Assembly: GCA_019751875.1 (NCBI GenBank)
Contig: JAIEMV010000013.1
Location: forward strand, 186,001-250,000
Direction: 5' to 3'
Length of the DNA stretch: 64,000 bases
Source of the DNA: Hyphomicrobium sp.
GTDB taxonomy: Bacteria > Pseudomonadota > Alphaproteobacteria > Rhizobiales > Hyphomicrobiaceae
Every line of letters begins with the position of its first letter. The stretch's first letter is position 1. The notes under the pieces were generated by a model, which saw only the letters and a program-made list of their open reading frames with translations, ran no database searches and was not told the origin of the DNA. The position numbers and the translations under genes are program-made. Shown piece after piece: positions 43,437-53,327 of this stretch.

Positions 43437-44924
43437 ATGGCGCGCGCTGACACGACCGGTGCCAAGACGAAGACTTCCAAATTGATCCCAGGTGCGACCG
43501 GGGACTGGGAAGTGATCATCGGCCTGGAGGTTCATGCCCAGGTGGCGTCGCGCTCGAAACTGTTTTCAGGGTCCTCGACGGCGTTCGGTGGCGAGCCCAA
43601 CAGCCATGTGTCGCTCGTCGATGCGGCCATGCCCGGGATGTTGCCGGTGATCAACGAGGAATGCGTGGCGCAGGCAGTGCGAACGGGTCTCGGGCTCAAG
43701 GCTGACATCAAGCTGCGCAGCATTTTCGATCGGAAAAACTACTTCTATCCGGATTTGCCGCAGGGCTATCAGATCTCGCAGTACAAACATCCCGTCGTCG
43801 GTGAAGGGCAGATCGAGATCGACGTCGACGGTGAAACGAAGACAGTAGGGATCGAGCGCCTGCATCTGGAGCAAGATGCGGGCAAGTCGATCCATGACCA
43901 GCATCCCGATTATTCCTACGTCGATCTGAACCGCTCCGGCGTGGCGCTCATGGAGATCGTGTCAAAGCCCGATATGCGTTCGGCCAAGGAAGCGCAGGCG
44001 TATGTGACGAAGCTGCGTACGATCCTTCGCTATCTGGGCACGTCCGACGGCGATATGGAAAAGGGCAACTTGCGCGCAGACGTAAACGTCTCGGTGCGCA
44101 AGCCCGGAGAAGCGCTGGGGACACGATGCGAAATCAAGAACGTGAATTCGATCCGGTTCATCGGCCAGGCGATCGAGGTGGAAGCACGGCGGCAGATCGA
44201 CATCATCGAAGATGGTGGGAAGATTGATCAGGAAACGCGGCTTTTTGATCCGGGTAAGGGTGAGACACGGTCGATGCGCTCGAAAGAAGAAGCGCATGAC
44301 TATCGCTATTTTCCCGATCCAGACTTATTGCCGCTCGAGTTAGAGCAGGCCTGGGTGGACGATCTCGCCAAGCATTTGCCGGAGTTGCCGGACGAGAAGC
44401 GGGCGCGTTTCATCGCCGAGTACGGCCTATCGCCCTATGACGCGAGTGTGCTGGTCGCGGAGCGGGAGAGCGCCGATTATTTCGAAGCCGTCGCCAGGGG
44501 ACGGGACGGCAAGATCGCGGCCAACTGGGTCATCAACGAGCTGTTCGGAAGGCTCAACAAGGAGGGCCGCGATATCGAACACGCGCCCGTGTCGGCCAAG
44601 CAGCTCGGCGGTCTGGTGGACCTCATTTCATCCGGTGTCATCTCGGGAAAAATCGCCAAGGATTTGTTCGAGATCCTATGGACGGAGGGCGGCGATCCGT
44701 CTGAGATCGTCGAAACGCGCGGGATGAAGCAGGTGACGGACACCGGCGCGATCGAGAAGGCCGTGGACGAAATTCTGGCCGCCAACCCAGACAAGGCGGA
44801 GCAGGCGAAGCTGAAGCCGAACCTCCTCGGGTGGTTTGTCGGTCAGGTCATGAAGTCGTCCGGCGGCAAGGCCAACCCTGCTGCAGTCAACGCGATCCTC
44901 AAGAAGAAGCTCGGGATCGAGTAG
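43437..44924 (+). CDS. gatB: Aspartyl/glutamyl-tRNA amidotransferase subunit B
   Basis: A 495-residue protein starting at ATG 43437 behind AGGACA. GatB signatures: [82 protein letters not shown] and a C-terminal YqeY-like domain from about residue 340. With GatA and GatC it amidates Glu-tRNA-Gln and Asp-tRNA-Asn; gatA and gatC are not in the window. Confidence 0.96.
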   Translation: MARADTTGAKTKTSKLIPGATGDWEVIIGLEVHAQVASRSKLFSGSSTAFGGEPNSHVSLVDAAMPGMLPVINEECVAQAVRTGLGLKADIKLRSIFDRKNYFYPDLPQGYQISQYKHPVVGEGQIEIDVDGETKTVGIERLHLEQDAGKSIHDQHPDYSYVDLNRSGVALMEIVSKPDMRSAKEAQAYVTKLRTILRYLGTSDGDMEKGNLRADVNVSVRKPGEALGTRCEIKNVNSIRFIGQAIEVEARRQIDIIEDGGKIDQETRLFDPGKGETRSMRSKEEAHDYRYFPDPDLLPLELEQAWVDDLAKHLPELPDEKRARFIAEYGLSPYDASVLVAERESADYFEAVARGRDGKIAANWVINELFGRLNKEGRDIEHAPVSAKQLGGLVDLISSGVISGKIAKDLFEILWTEGGDPSEIVETRGMKQVTDTGAIEKAVDEILAANPDKAEQAKLKPNLLGWFVGQVMKSSGGKANPAAVNAILKKKLGIE

Positions 44925-45063
44925 CAGCTCCTGACACACGGCGCACTTGCGTGCGATGCCGTTGCAGCGCAACGCCGGGTGCGGCGTAGCTTGCTGGCTA
45001 AAGCCTCATAGCAGTCGTCAGCGCGGTTCGGAGACGGCCATCACCTCAACGCGGTCAAAGCGG

Positions 45064-45222
45064 TCAGGCTTTCGCTTTACCGCGGGCAAGACCGGCAGCC
45101 TTCTTGAGACGCTTGCGGGCGCCGGCTGTGTTGCCCTGGATGCGTGTGGACTTGGCGCGAGGGATCGCTCGGCGGGCTTTCTTCTTGCGGGTCTCGATGC
45201 TGCGCAGACTACGGGCGGCCAT
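45064..45222 (-). CDS. Very small basic protein (52 residues)
   Basis: The ATG at 45222 sits behind AAAGGATCG. The product is 52 residues with about a third Lys and Arg: RSLRSIETRKKKARRAIPRA, then KSTRIQGNTAGARKRLKKAA. No acidic patch except one Glu, so it is strongly cationic and resembles small histone-like or ribosome-associated proteins. No family is recognised. It lies alone between gatB and the DedA gene. Confidence 0.6.
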   Translation of the reverse strand: MAARSLRSIETRKKKARRAIPRAKSTRIQGNTAGARKRLKKAAGLARGKAKA

Positions 45223-45324
45223 GGTGCGATCCTTTGAGGATATCGGTTGCAGGGGCAGGCACTCGCCGCCCCCCGGAATTGGGAAGCGCTTCGTCTAGGC
45301 CAGGATACCCCCTGCTGGCAAGCC

Positions 45325-46350
45325 TCAACCGCCGATCAGAGCTTTGATCAGTGGGACAGGGGCCAAAAGAACCGCGGTCCAGATGACGCAGGATACGAGG
45401 CTCGCGACGAGAAATAGCCCGAAAGACAGGCCTGTAGCACCCGCCGCCATGGGCGCGAAGGAGCGCAGTGTTGTGTGGAACTTGGAGAGGATGAGCCCCA
45501 TTGCTCCGCGCCGACCCACGAACTCTATGGCCTTATCGGAGGACTCCGGGCTCCAACTGTTGCTCCAAACGTTGTGCAGATCTTCGCCCTGGTGCGACCG
45601 GCCGAAGCGGTAGGCCATCAGGTCGCCGATGACGGCACCGGCAAATCCGGCAGAGAAGGCCAGCACCGGGTCTCCGTCGGCATAGAAAAAGATGGCTGCG
45701 GTGCCGAGAAAGATCAGGAGCGTCGGGATCGCCATCAGCGGCATGGGTATGCTGTTCAAGAAGGCTGAGAGGAACAACAGGCCCGCGACGATCAGATGAT
45801 GTTCGCGCACGAAGGCGACGATATCCTCGCGGAACGTGACGGCAAAAAAGCTGGGTGCAACGACGCCTGCGGCCCAGATGAAGGCGCTGATGACGTTCGC
45901 GATCTGGAAGGGAAACTGGCGCATGCGAAACATGCCGGCAACCACCGGAATGATCGCGCGCACCGGGCCGATGAAGTGGCCGAAGAAGACACCCCAACCA
46001 CCCCACTTGTCGAAGAAGTTCTCACCATGGCGGATCAGTTCCGGCTGGCTCTTGAAGGGCCATATGTGAGGGATGCTGTCCTTGAAATAGAGTCCGATCC
46101 AGTACGAAATCGCATATCCGAGCGTTCCCCCGAGGCCGGCGGCCACGATGGATGGCAGCAGAATGCTTTGGTCGGCGCCGCTGGCTGCCAGAAGGGCGGT
46201 GATGCCGACGAGGATCGCGGTGCCGGGCCAGACGATCGACAAGAAGCAAAAGCTTTCGGCGAATGCGACGAGGAAGGCTATCGGCACAGCCCATTCCTGA
46301 TGCGTTCTGACAAAGCCGACGATCAGCTCCACGAAATCCTGCACGCTCAT
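45325..46350 (-). CDS. Tandem DedA-type (SNARE-associated) membrane protein
   Basis: A 341-residue protein. Residues 1-185 form a DedA/VTT domain: FAESFCFLSIVWPGTAIL, GGTLGYAISYWIGLYF, FFGHFIGPVRAIIPVVAGMF. Residues about 190-341 repeat the layout, with FAGAVIGDLMAYRFGRSHQG, then ILSKFHTTLRSFAPMAAGAT and a final hydrophobic helix. Usual DedA proteins are about 200 residues, so this is a duplicated or fused form. DedA proteins act as lipid flippases and support membrane potential and drug resistance. Confidence 0.8.
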   Translation of the reverse strand: MSVQDFVELIVGFVRTHQEWAVPIAFLVAFAESFCFLSIVWPGTAILVGITALLAASGADQSILLPSIVAAGLGGTLGYAISYWIGLYFKDSIPHIWPFKSQPELIRHGENFFDKWGGWGVFFGHFIGPVRAIIPVVAGMFRMRQFPFQIANVISAFIWAAGVVAPSFFAVTFREDIVAFVREHHLIVAGLLFLSAFLNSIPMPLMAIPTLLIFLGTAAIFFYADGDPVLAFSAGFAGAVIGDLMAYRFGRSHQGEDLHNVWSNSWSPESSDKAIEFVGRRGAMGLILSKFHTTLRSFAPMAAGATGLSFGLFLVASLVSCVIWTAVLLAPVPLIKALIGG

Positions 46351-46420
46351 TCGATCGCCTTCGGTGTTGTCATTATGATGAACCCTCTCTCTAGGGCGAA
46401 AATGGAGGCGGAAACTCGGA

Positions 46421-46894
46421 TTACGACTGGCTGCAGCGGCGGCTCAATTCGCGACCAAGTTCGCGACTGACTTCGTGGGCCAAAATGACTCCGCGCGATA
46501 CTTGGGAATGAGACAGCCCATTACCAGGGGCCCGCAGCACGGCCGGGCCTGCATCGGCTTCGCGCTTGCCGGCTTGGAGTTCAGCGCAGCTCAGGTCCTT
46601 CTTTTTGGATTTGTATGCAAAAAGGCGCACCCCTGACGCGTACGCGGCTGCATCGGGACGCTGGCTGATCCAAGATTTGCTCGGGTCTGCCAGCATCGCC
46701 TTCATGGTTGCTTGCCGCTCGGCGATACACGTTGGGCTGTCGTCGACACACTTCAGGCCGGCCCCCGGAGTTGTGACGGTGACACCGTTTCCGCTGCAGG
46801 CCGCAAAGATGCTCACACCCGCAAGAGCCGCCCACGTGGCCAGCGCCCGGGCCAGGGTCCGGCCGTCAGCCGGGAAAAGTCGATCGGATGGCAT
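46421..46894 (-). CDS. Putative lipoprotein of unknown function
   Basis: A 157-residue protein from the ATG at 46894. It has an N-terminal signal with lipobox-like SIFAAC and a short Ser/Thr/Gly linker. The mature part has four conserved-looking Cys (KCVDDSPTCIAE, LSCAELQAGK, RRC), so disulfides are likely. The helical C-terminus (SHSQVSRGVILAHEVSRELG) is amphipathic. I recall relatives in Hyphomicrobiales but know no function. Confidence 0.6.
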   Translation of the reverse strand: MPSDRLFPADGRTLARALATWAALAGVSIFAACSGNGVTVTTPGAGLKCVDDSPTCIAERQATMKAMLADPSKSWISQRPDAAAYASGVRLFAYKSKKKDLSCAELQAGKREADAGPAVLRAPGNGLSHSQVSRGVILAHEVSRELGRELSRRCSQS

Positions 46895-47059
46895 GGATCC
46901 CGGGGGGCCTCTGGCGGATTTGATCATGCAGCGAATATGTGCCGCTCATGGCCGGGTCAAGGCAGCTTCGTGCCGCGTTAGATTTGTTGTTTCCGTCGAG
47001 CCGCATAGCTATTTGTCTCAGAGAAGAGCCACCCCGCTCCGGAAGCTCCAGGAGAAGAT

Positions 47060-48028
47060 ATGGTCCGCGCGATTCGCATCCACTGCACCGGCGGGCCGGA
47101 GGTTCTTTGCTTGGACGATGTCGACGTGCCGCCACCAGCCGCGGGCGAGGTGCGGATACGTCAGCGTGCGGCCGGACTTAACTTCATCGACATCTATCAA
47201 CGCTCGGGCCTCTACAAGCTGTCGAGCCTGCCGGCGGTGCTTGGAATGGAGGGTGCGGGCGACATTATCGCGGTAGGCGAGTACGTGACTGATTTCAAAG
47301 TTGGAGATCGCGTCGCTTATGGCACCGAACTTGGCGGCTACGCGGAGGAGCGAAATATCCGCGCCGATCGCCTCGTTCCGCTTCCGGCGGCGATCTCCTA
47401 TGAGACGGCTGCAGCGATGATGCTGCAAGGCATGACCGTGCGCTATCTGTTCCGTGACACCTACGACGTGCGCCCGGGCACGGTGATGCTGTTTCATGCG
47501 GCGGCCGGTGGTGTTGGACTCATCGCTTGCCAGTGGGCGAAGGCGCTGGGAGCGACCATGATCGGCAGCGTCGGCTCGCCGGAAAAGGCAGAGCTGGCGC
47601 GGGCCCATGGCTGCACGCATGTCATCGACTACCGCCGCGAGAATTTTGTTGGTCGCGTGCGTGAGATAACCGGCGGCAAGGGGTGCGACGTGGTGTATGA
47701 CTCCATCGGACGTGACACATTTCCAGCTTCGCTCGATTGTCTGAAGCCGAAGGGCTTGTGGGTCAGTTTCGGCAATTCATCTGGGCCCGTCCCGCCATTT
47801 GATCTGTCGCTTCTGAAAGGCTCACTGTTCGCAACGCGCCCCTCGCTGATGCCCTATACGGCGACAGCAGAGGCACTGCGAAGCAATGCAGCCGATCTTT
47901 TCGCGCACGTGGCCGCCGGCCGCATTGCTATTCGGGTCAACCAGACATACCCGCTTGGCGACGTTGTGCGGGCGCATCGGGACTTGGAGTCACGCAAGAC
48001 GACCGGGTCGTCAATCCTCATCCCTTAA
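47060..48028 (+). CDS. NADPH:quinone oxidoreductase (zeta-crystallin type)
   Basis: A 322-residue medium-chain reductase of the QOR group, lacking the catalytic-zinc Cys/His ligands. GroES-like domain GEVRIRQRAAGLNFIDIYQR, then VLGMEGAGDIIAVG; NADPH fold ATMIGSVGSPEKAELARAHG with LFHAAAGGVGLIACQWAKAL just before. It reduces quinones one electron at a time and detoxifies aldehydes and quinones. A GST gene follows 21 bases later, probably in one operon. Confidence 0.9.
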   Translation: MVRAIRIHCTGGPEVLCLDDVDVPPPAAGEVRIRQRAAGLNFIDIYQRSGLYKLSSLPAVLGMEGAGDIIAVGEYVTDFKVGDRVAYGTELGGYAEERNIRADRLVPLPAAISYETAAAMMLQGMTVRYLFRDTYDVRPGTVMLFHAAAGGVGLIACQWAKALGATMIGSVGSPEKAELARAHGCTHVIDYRRENFVGRVREITGGKGCDVVYDSIGRDTFPASLDCLKPKGLWVSFGNSSGPVPPFDLSLLKGSLFATRPSLMPYTATAEALRSNAADLFAHVAAGRIAIRVNQTYPLGDVVRAHRDLESRKTTGSSILIP

Positions 48029-48049
48029 GCTCAGTTCAACAGTTGATCC

Positions 48050-48769
48050 ATGCCGAAAAATAAACACACCAAGCCTATCGAACTTCACTTCTGGCCGACC
48101 CCCAATGGCCAGAAGATCGCCATCGCGCTGGAAGAACTCGATTTGCCGTATGTGATCCATCCGGTGAATATTACGCGCGGGCACCAGTTCAAGCCGGAGT
48201 ATCTGGCGATTTCGCCGAACAACAAGATGCCCGCCATCGTCGATCCAGATGGGCCGGGGGGCGAGCCCGTATCCATTTTCGAGAGCGGGGCGATTTTGCA
48301 GTATCTCGCGCGCCGGACCGGCAAGTTGCGCGGTAAGGGCAAGCGGGACCGTCTCGTCGTGGAACAATGGCTGTTCTGGCAGGTGGCTGGGTTCGGTCCG
48401 ATGGCGGGGCAGGCGCATCACTTCCGCCATTATGCGCCGGAGAAGATCCAGTACGGCATCGACCGCTATACGAAGGAGTTGACCCGGCTTTACGGCGTGC
48501 TCGACAAGCAGCTTGTCGGACGTGACTTCATTGCCGACAAGTATTCGATCGCAGATATTGCTTCGTATCCGTGGGCGCTGAATTGGGAGAAGCAGGGGCA
48601 GGACATCTCAGCGTTCCCGAATGTGAAGGCGTGGCTCGCTCGCATCGGCGCGCGCCCGGCCGTTATACGGGGCATGGCTGCTGGCAAGGATCTCGCCCCG
48701 CAGCAGGTGGACCTTTCCAAGGACAATGAAGCTCAGAAGGTTCTGTTCGGAAACAGATCGAAGTCTTGA
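48050..48769 (+). CDS. Glutathione S-transferase, YfcG/YghU (Nu) type
   Basis: A 239-residue protein. N-terminal domain WPTPNGQKIAIALEELDLPY, SPNNKMPAIVDPDGPGG and IFESGAILQYLARRTG; C-terminal domain FWQVAGFGPMAGQAHHFRHY and DKYSIADIASYPWAL. It belongs to the same class as the GSTs at 14968 and 29471 but lies in the core part of the window beside a quinone reductase. Homologues are disulfide reductases and hydroperoxide reductases. The C-terminal extension after residue 205 is lysine-rich. Confidence 0.9.
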   Translation: MPKNKHTKPIELHFWPTPNGQKIAIALEELDLPYVIHPVNITRGHQFKPEYLAISPNNKMPAIVDPDGPGGEPVSIFESGAILQYLARRTGKLRGKGKRDRLVVEQWLFWQVAGFGPMAGQAHHFRHYAPEKIQYGIDRYTKELTRLYGVLDKQLVGRDFIADKYSIADIASYPWALNWEKQGQDISAFPNVKAWLARIGARPAVIRGMAAGKDLAPQQVDLSKDNEAQKVLFGNRSKS

Positions 48770-48787
48770 ACAGAGGGTCGGCCGCGA

Positions 48788-49057
48788 TCACGGCTGCACA
48801 AGGCGAGCCGGGTCAACCTCGAGGCCGGTAACGCGTTCAAACACAATAGCAGACAGCACCTTGCTAGAGTTCACCCGCGGATCGACAGGCGTTTCGGCGA
48901 TGCGTGGCGGTTCCACGTTGCGAGCGCCTAGGTAGCTTGGGCTGGATACTCCCAGGGTCTGTGGGTCGGACGAGCAGCCACCCAATAGAAATCCCACCAG
49001 CCCCATAGGCGTGACCACACGTCTCCAGTTTGTCCGGTTCGGAGCCACCCATTTCAT
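48788..49057 (-). CDS. Small putative lipoprotein
   Basis: An 89-residue protein from the ATG at 49057. Signal with lipobox FLLGGC (Cys about residue 27). The mature part is short and Pro/Ser-rich (SSPSYLGARNVEPPRIAETP), then a helix (SSKVLSAIVFERVTG). The function is unknown. Confidence 0.55.
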   Translation of the reverse strand: MKWVAPNRTNWRRVVTPMGLVGFLLGGCSSDPQTLGVSSPSYLGARNVEPPRIAETPVDPRVNSSKVLSAIVFERVTGLEVDPARLVQP

Positions 49058-49430
49058 GCCGTGTAACCTTGATCCCGTTGCGAGTGAAACCGCTGTTCGG
49101 TTCCTTGCGAATAGATGTGCCAAAGCTCGCCTGAATGAAGCCTGAATAGTCGCATCAAAGACTTCTCGCGGACATGGTTACCGCTTGGTTTCCCCACCTT
49201 TTAACGACCTGTGGTCGTCGCGTTCAGTTCCGCAACAGCCGGTTCACATTGGGCATGCGAACGATGTATTTCTTAAGTTATCCAGAGTCATAAAGCGATC
49301 TGTTTTAACCAAATTTCATGCTGCGGCTGACAATCTTTCTCGACTTGCAGACGCCGACCTACAGGCCGCGGAGACGAGCGTCTCAACGCAGTGCTGCAAG
49401 AGGGATCGTTGCGTGACGGAGTTTAGTGTT

Positions 49431-49700
49431 ATGGCGCGTTTTGAGATTGCCACCAACGATGTGGTGGAATTTGCGGCCCAGGGCGGTACCCCAGATGCCT
49501 TGTTTGAACTAGGGCTGATGTACTGCAGCGGGCGTGAGGTTCCACTGAACCTCGTCGAAGCTCACAAGTGGTTCAATCTTGCGGCTCAGCGCGGCAATTC
49601 CGACGCTAGGCGCTACCGCATCGAATTGGCTGCTGAGATGTCTAAGGCAGAAATTGCCGAAGCACAGCGGCAGGCTCGGGCCTGGCTCGCACAGCATTGA
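49431..49700 (+). CDS. Sel1-like repeat protein
   Basis: An 89-residue protein from ATG 49431. A longer frame opens at 49185 but has no homology. It contains one clear Sel1-like repeat (ALFELGLMYCSGREVPLNLV, EAHKWFNLAAQRG) and a helical cap with AEIAEAQRQARAWLAQH. Sel1 repeats mediate protein contacts. Similar single-repeat proteins occur in Hyphomicrobiales; no partner is evident. Confidence 0.7.
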   Translation: MARFEIATNDVVEFAAQGGTPDALFELGLMYCSGREVPLNLVEAHKWFNLAAQRGNSDARRYRIELAAEMSKAEIAEAQRQARAWLAQH

Positions 49701-49719
49701 GGGGGCTCAGCCCTTCGGT

Positions 49720-50298
49720 TCAGCAATCGCTGAAGAAGGATGAGATGCAGTTCCAGCTCTTCTTTGCAGCTTGTCCGATGCTGCCGCCGACGCCTTGGAT
49801 CTGCTCGCCAGCTTTTTCCGTTGTGGACTTGACTGTTCCCGTCACGCCATCAAGACCTTTTTTCGTGGTCTCAACCGTTGATTTGGCCAGTTCCTCGACT
49901 GTTTTTGGCGGCTGAGCCACGGGTGGGGCTTCAGGCGCAGCGCTTTCCGAGCCAGCAGCGGGTGGCATAGGATCGCGCGATGGTGTGGCAGCCTTGGGAA
50001 GCGGTGCGACCGGCAATGCTGCTGTCGACGGGGAAATGATGCGTTCGGGACCACTGCAGCCGACAGATGTAAATCTTTCGACACTGCAGCGGGCGTGGCC
50101 GCCAGATTTGGCCAGCTGTTTGATGCATTGGACCTGGTTGCGCGGGTCGGGCGCCGCGCTTTCCGGAGCATCGGCGACCACACACCGATACACTGCGTCT
50201 GGGCTATAGCAGGCGACACAATAACTTTCGGCCAATGCAGGGAGCGCTGCCACACCGCACAGCGGGGTAATCAGAAGCAGCCGGGCACTTCGCATCAT
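49720..50298 (-). CDS. Cys-rich exported protein of unknown function
   Basis: A 192-residue protein from the ATG pair near 50298. Signal peptide (SARLLLITPLCGVAALPALA). A Cys-rich N-terminal half (YCVACYSPDAVYRCVV, VQCIKQLAKSGGHARCSVER, SVGCSGPERI) suggests several disulfides. A Pro/Ala-rich linker follows, then an amphipathic helix (TVEELAKSTVETTKKGLDGV) and a final pair of Cys. I know no function. Confidence 0.65.
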   Translation of the reverse strand: MMRSARLLLITPLCGVAALPALAESYCVACYSPDAVYRCVVADAPESAAPDPRNQVQCIKQLAKSGGHARCSVERFTSVGCSGPERIISPSTAALPVAPLPKAATPSRDPMPPAAGSESAAPEAPPVAQPPKTVEELAKSTVETTKKGLDGVTGTVKSTTEKAGEQIQGVGGSIGQAAKKSWNCISSFFSDC

Positions 50299-50485
50299 AA
50301 CTATTCTGCCTCTCCGGACGCTTTTTGCGGGCAATATTGGCCGCTGTCATACCCAATAGGTCGTCAGTCTGCACTTTGTTTAAGCAGGACTTCTTGGGCA
50401 GTAGTGGGGCGGGCTTCCACGGCTGCCCGTGAACGACTTGCTATTGCCCGGGTGCACAACTATACGAGGGACCTGCCGATGGAAT

Positions 50486-50579
50486 GGAGACGTGGCCGAG
50501 AGGCTGAAGGCGGCGCTTTGCTAAAGCGTTATACGTGCTAAAACGCGTATCGAGGGTTCGAATCCCTCCGTCTCCGCCA
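50486..50579 (+). tRNA. tRNA-Ser (anticodon GCT)
   Basis: A class II tRNA of 94 bases: acceptor GGAGACG, anticodon loop TTGCTAA with anticodon GCT, a long variable arm (TTATACGTGCTAAAACGCGT), T-arm GGTTCGAATCC, discriminator G and encoded CCA. It lies upstream of lipA. Confidence 0.95.
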
Positions 50580-50696
50580 TTCCACGACAGATCCTTGTAA
50601 CGTCAATGCCCATCGATGATTTCTTCACGATGCTCCCGCTAAAGGCGCGGAATATCGCAGGGACACGTTGAAGATTTAACGTGTAGTCTCATCACC

Positions 50697-51653
50697 ATGG
50701 CGACAATTTACTCGAATGCGCCCCGGCACCCCGAGAAGGCGCATAGGACCGCGACTGACATACTGCCGCGTCCGAGTTGGATCCGAGTGCGTGCGGCTGG
50801 GGCCGACGTGCGGGAAGCCACGCAGGAGGTTGTGCGAGCGTACGGCCTTTCGACTGTGTGCGAGGAGGCGGGGTGTCCCAACCTTGCAGAATGCTGGAGC
50901 AAGAGGCACGCCACGTTCCTCGTTATGGGCGATATTTGCACGCGCGGTTGCGGGTTCTGCAATGTGCGAACGGGCGTGCCTGCCGCCCTCGACGGGACCG
51001 AACCGGAGCGCGTCGCTGCGGCGGTTCGTGATCTCAAGCTTACGCATGCGGTCATAACGTCGGTTGATCGCGACGACCTACCAGACGGCGGCGCCTTGCA
51101 TATTGCTTCTGTGGTTCGGGCCGTGCGGGCTGCATCACCAGTGGCCACAATCGAGGTTCTGACGCCGGATTTTCTGAAGAAGCCGGGCGCGCTCGAGATC
51201 GTGGTTGATGCCTGTCCTGATGTGTTCAACCACAATATAGAAACGGTGCCTCGGTTCTATCCGTCGATCCGGCCCGGTGCGCGCTACTTCCATTCCATCC
51301 GGCTCTTGCAGGCCGTGAAGGAGCGGTCGCCGCACATGGTGACGAAATCCGGGCTGATGGTCGGGTTTGGCGAAACGCGCGATGAGATGATCCAGGTCAT
51401 GGACGATTTGCGCACGGCAGACGTCGATTTTCTGACGATCGGGCAATATCTGCAGCCGACGCCACAGCATGCGGCGGTCGTGGAGTATGTGCGGCCTGAA
51501 ATGTTCGAGGCGTATGCAAGCCTCGCGCGCGGCAAGGGATTTGCGATGGTCTCCGCTTCGCCGCTGACACGGTCGAGCCATCATGCCGGTGAGGATTTCG
51601 AACGGCTCAGGGCAGCGAGGAGCGGAGCTCGAGCCAGCGTCATAGATAGCTAG
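50697..51653 (+). CDS. lipA: Lipoyl synthase
   Basis: A 318-residue radical SAM enzyme. The radical-SAM cluster motif [10 protein letters not shown] (CxxxCxxC) is complete, preceded by the auxiliary cluster [32 protein letters not shown]-type segments ([14 protein letters not shown]) follow, with the C-terminal [10 protein letters not shown]. It inserts two sulfurs into octanoyl groups on E2 and H-protein. The start is the ATG at 50697. Confidence 0.96.
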   Translation: MATIYSNAPRHPEKAHRTATDILPRPSWIRVRAAGADVREATQEVVRAYGLSTVCEEAGCPNLAECWSKRHATFLVMGDICTRGCGFCNVRTGVPAALDGTEPERVAAAVRDLKLTHAVITSVDRDDLPDGGALHIASVVRAVRAASPVATIEVLTPDFLKKPGALEIVVDACPDVFNHNIETVPRFYPSIRPGARYFHSIRLLQAVKERSPHMVTKSGLMVGFGETRDEMIQVMDDLRTADVDFLTIGQYLQPTPQHAAVVEYVRPEMFEAYASLARGKGFAMVSASPLTRSSHHAGEDFERLRAARSGARASVIDS

Positions 51654-51659
51654 AAAAAA

Positions 51660-51684
51660 CCCTCCGGGTGGGGGACCCGGAGGG
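51660..51684. terminator. Perfect hairpin after lipA (bidirectional)
   Basis: CCCTCCGGGT and ACCCGGAGGG form a 10-bp stem around a GGGGG loop. On the minus strand it is followed by TTTTTT, an intrinsic-terminator layout; on the plus strand it lies 7 bases past the lipA stop without a T-run. It may end transcription from both sides. Confidence 0.6.
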
Positions 51685-51835
51685 CGACTACCGGACGCGA
51701 GGGGGGATCGGGTCCTGCAGCGGATAGACGGGTCGGAGCGCTTTGCGGGGAGGGGGCCGTTGCGCGCGTCCGATGAAGCTAATCTACAGCTTAGCCCGCC
51801 CGCGCACTGTTCCGCTGGTGACAGATTTCATCCGA

Positions 51836-51872
51836 AAACAAAAGCGCCCCGCATGTGATTGCGAGGCGCTTC
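51836..51872 (-). terminator. Terminator of the M16 peptidase operon
   Basis: On the minus strand a stem AAGCGCCTCGC/GCGGGGCGCTT with an 8-base loop is followed by TTGTTTTC, 25 bases past the stop of the last peptidase gene. Confidence 0.6.
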
Positions 51873-51895
51873 CAGTTCGTCAGCGGATTGAGCCG

Positions 51896-53302
51896 TCAGC
51901 CCTTGCTTCCGGCGACAGGAGTTTCAGGCTTGCCGACTATTGTGACGATCATGTCGTTGGTCGTCAGAAGTCGTTTGGCGACGCGCTTAGCGTCCTCCAA
52001 CGTAATTGCCTCGATGAGCGCGTTGCGCTTCTCGACATAGTCGGGGCCGTAGCCCTCTTCCATCAAACCGAGGAGTTGGGTCGCAATCTTGACGTTGGTA
52101 TCGAAACGCAGCGCATATGAGCCGGTGAGATAGCTCTTGGCGTTTTCGAACTCCGTCTCGTTCGGGCCGTCCGTGGCGACCTTCTGCAGTTCCTGGCGGA
52201 TCAGATCAATGGACGTCTGCACCGCATCATTGCGGGTGGCGACGCCGCCGGAGAAAATCGAAGCGTTCCGCATGGGCTGCAAGTAGCTGTAAACGGAATA
52301 GGCGAGGCCGCGTTTCTCGCGCACTTCTTCCATGAGACGAGAAGCAAAGCCGCCGCCACCGATCAATTGGTTCAGCACGAATGCCGTGAGGAAGTCGGGG
52401 TCCTTGCGCGGCATGGCGCCAAAACCGAACATCGCCACGGACTGAGGCACATCCATCTCGATGATCTTGGTCTTGCCGCCTGTTGCCGGCTCGATCTTCG
52501 AAACGGGCACTAGATCAGGCTTCTCAGGCAGGGCACCGAAAACCTTGTCGAGGAGCGCGCTCAGCTCTGCGGCTGATATGTCGCCAACAGCAACAACCCG
52601 CAAATTGGAGCGAGCAAAGACACGCTTATGGTAGTCCGCGAGGTCCTCAGTCGAGATCGCCTTTACGCTCGCGTCTGTGCCGCTCGTTGGTCGGCCATAG
52701 GCGTGGCCACCAAACGCCAGCGCATACCATTCATTGGAGGCGACGCGATCAGGATCCTTTGCGGCATAGACGAGGCTTGCAAGAATTTGCGCGCGAATAC
52801 GCTCAGCGGCATCTTTCTCAAAGGTCGGGCTGTTGATCGCCAGTCGAAGAAGTTCAGCTGCTTCATTACGGTTAGCAGTCAGTGTTTCGAAGTTGCCATA
52901 GAAGGCATCTTGCGTGTCCGAGAAACTCAGCCGGACTGCAAGGTCTTCCAGCTTCTCCTGGAACGCTGCCGCATCGATATCGCCTGCGCCTTCATCCAGC
53001 ATGGAGGAGACGAAATTGGCGAGCCCCTCCTTGCCGGCCGGATCCTGCGCGCTCCCCCCTTCAAAGGAGAAGCGGAGTGCCATCATGGGATTGGAATGAT
53101 CTTCGACGAGCCAGGCTTCTATGCCGCCGGGGCTTTTCACAGTCTGGATTTTCATGGCTGCTGCCGGCTGGTTGAATGAGAGAAAGAGCAGCGCCGCCAG
53201 TATCAGCGGCAGCGCATAGGCGAGACCGTATCCGGCGATGCGGTCCTGTTCGCGCGCAAGCGTGCGGGGGGACGACTTCCGCGATGAAGTTCGCGTGGTC
53301 AT
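51896..53302 (-). CDS. M16 peptidase-like subunit lacking the zinc site
   Basis: A 468-residue protein from the ATG at 53302 behind AGGAG. N-terminal signal/anchor (YALPLILAALLFLSFNQPAA), then two M16 folds (about residues 45-235 and 235-445). The place where the catalytic HxxEH should be reads EGLANFVSSMLDEG, so the zinc site is missing. Conserved GGGGFASRLMEEVREKRGL-type motif (IGGGGFASRLMEEVREKRGL) remains. It is the regulatory partner of the upstream active subunit. Such alphaproteobacterial M16B heterodimers are known. Confidence 0.88.
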   Translation of the reverse strand: MTTRTSSRKSSPRTLAREQDRIAGYGLAYALPLILAALLFLSFNQPAAAMKIQTVKSPGGIEAWLVEDHSNPMMALRFSFEGGSAQDPAGKEGLANFVSSMLDEGAGDIDAAAFQEKLEDLAVRLSFSDTQDAFYGNFETLTANRNEAAELLRLAINSPTFEKDAAERIRAQILASLVYAAKDPDRVASNEWYALAFGGHAYGRPTSGTDASVKAISTEDLADYHKRVFARSNLRVVAVGDISAAELSALLDKVFGALPEKPDLVPVSKIEPATGGKTKIIEMDVPQSVAMFGFGAMPRKDPDFLTAFVLNQLIGGGGFASRLMEEVREKRGLAYSVYSYLQPMRNASIFSGGVATRNDAVQTSIDLIRQELQKVATDGPNETEFENAKSYLTGSYALRFDTNVKIATQLLGLMEEGYGPDYVEKRNALIEAITLEDAKRVAKRLLTTNDMIVTIVGKPETPVAGSKG

Positions 53303-53327
53303 GTGAGGTTTGCTCCTGGAGGACACG

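Noticed and set aside
45796-46470. 224-residue plus-strand frame
   Set aside because: Antisense to the DedA gene; composition is charged and repetitive, typical of a shadow frame.
51896-53302. M16 protein without HxxEH as a possible pseudogene
   Set aside because: Inactive partner subunits beside an active M16 subunit are a known arrangement, and the frame is full length.
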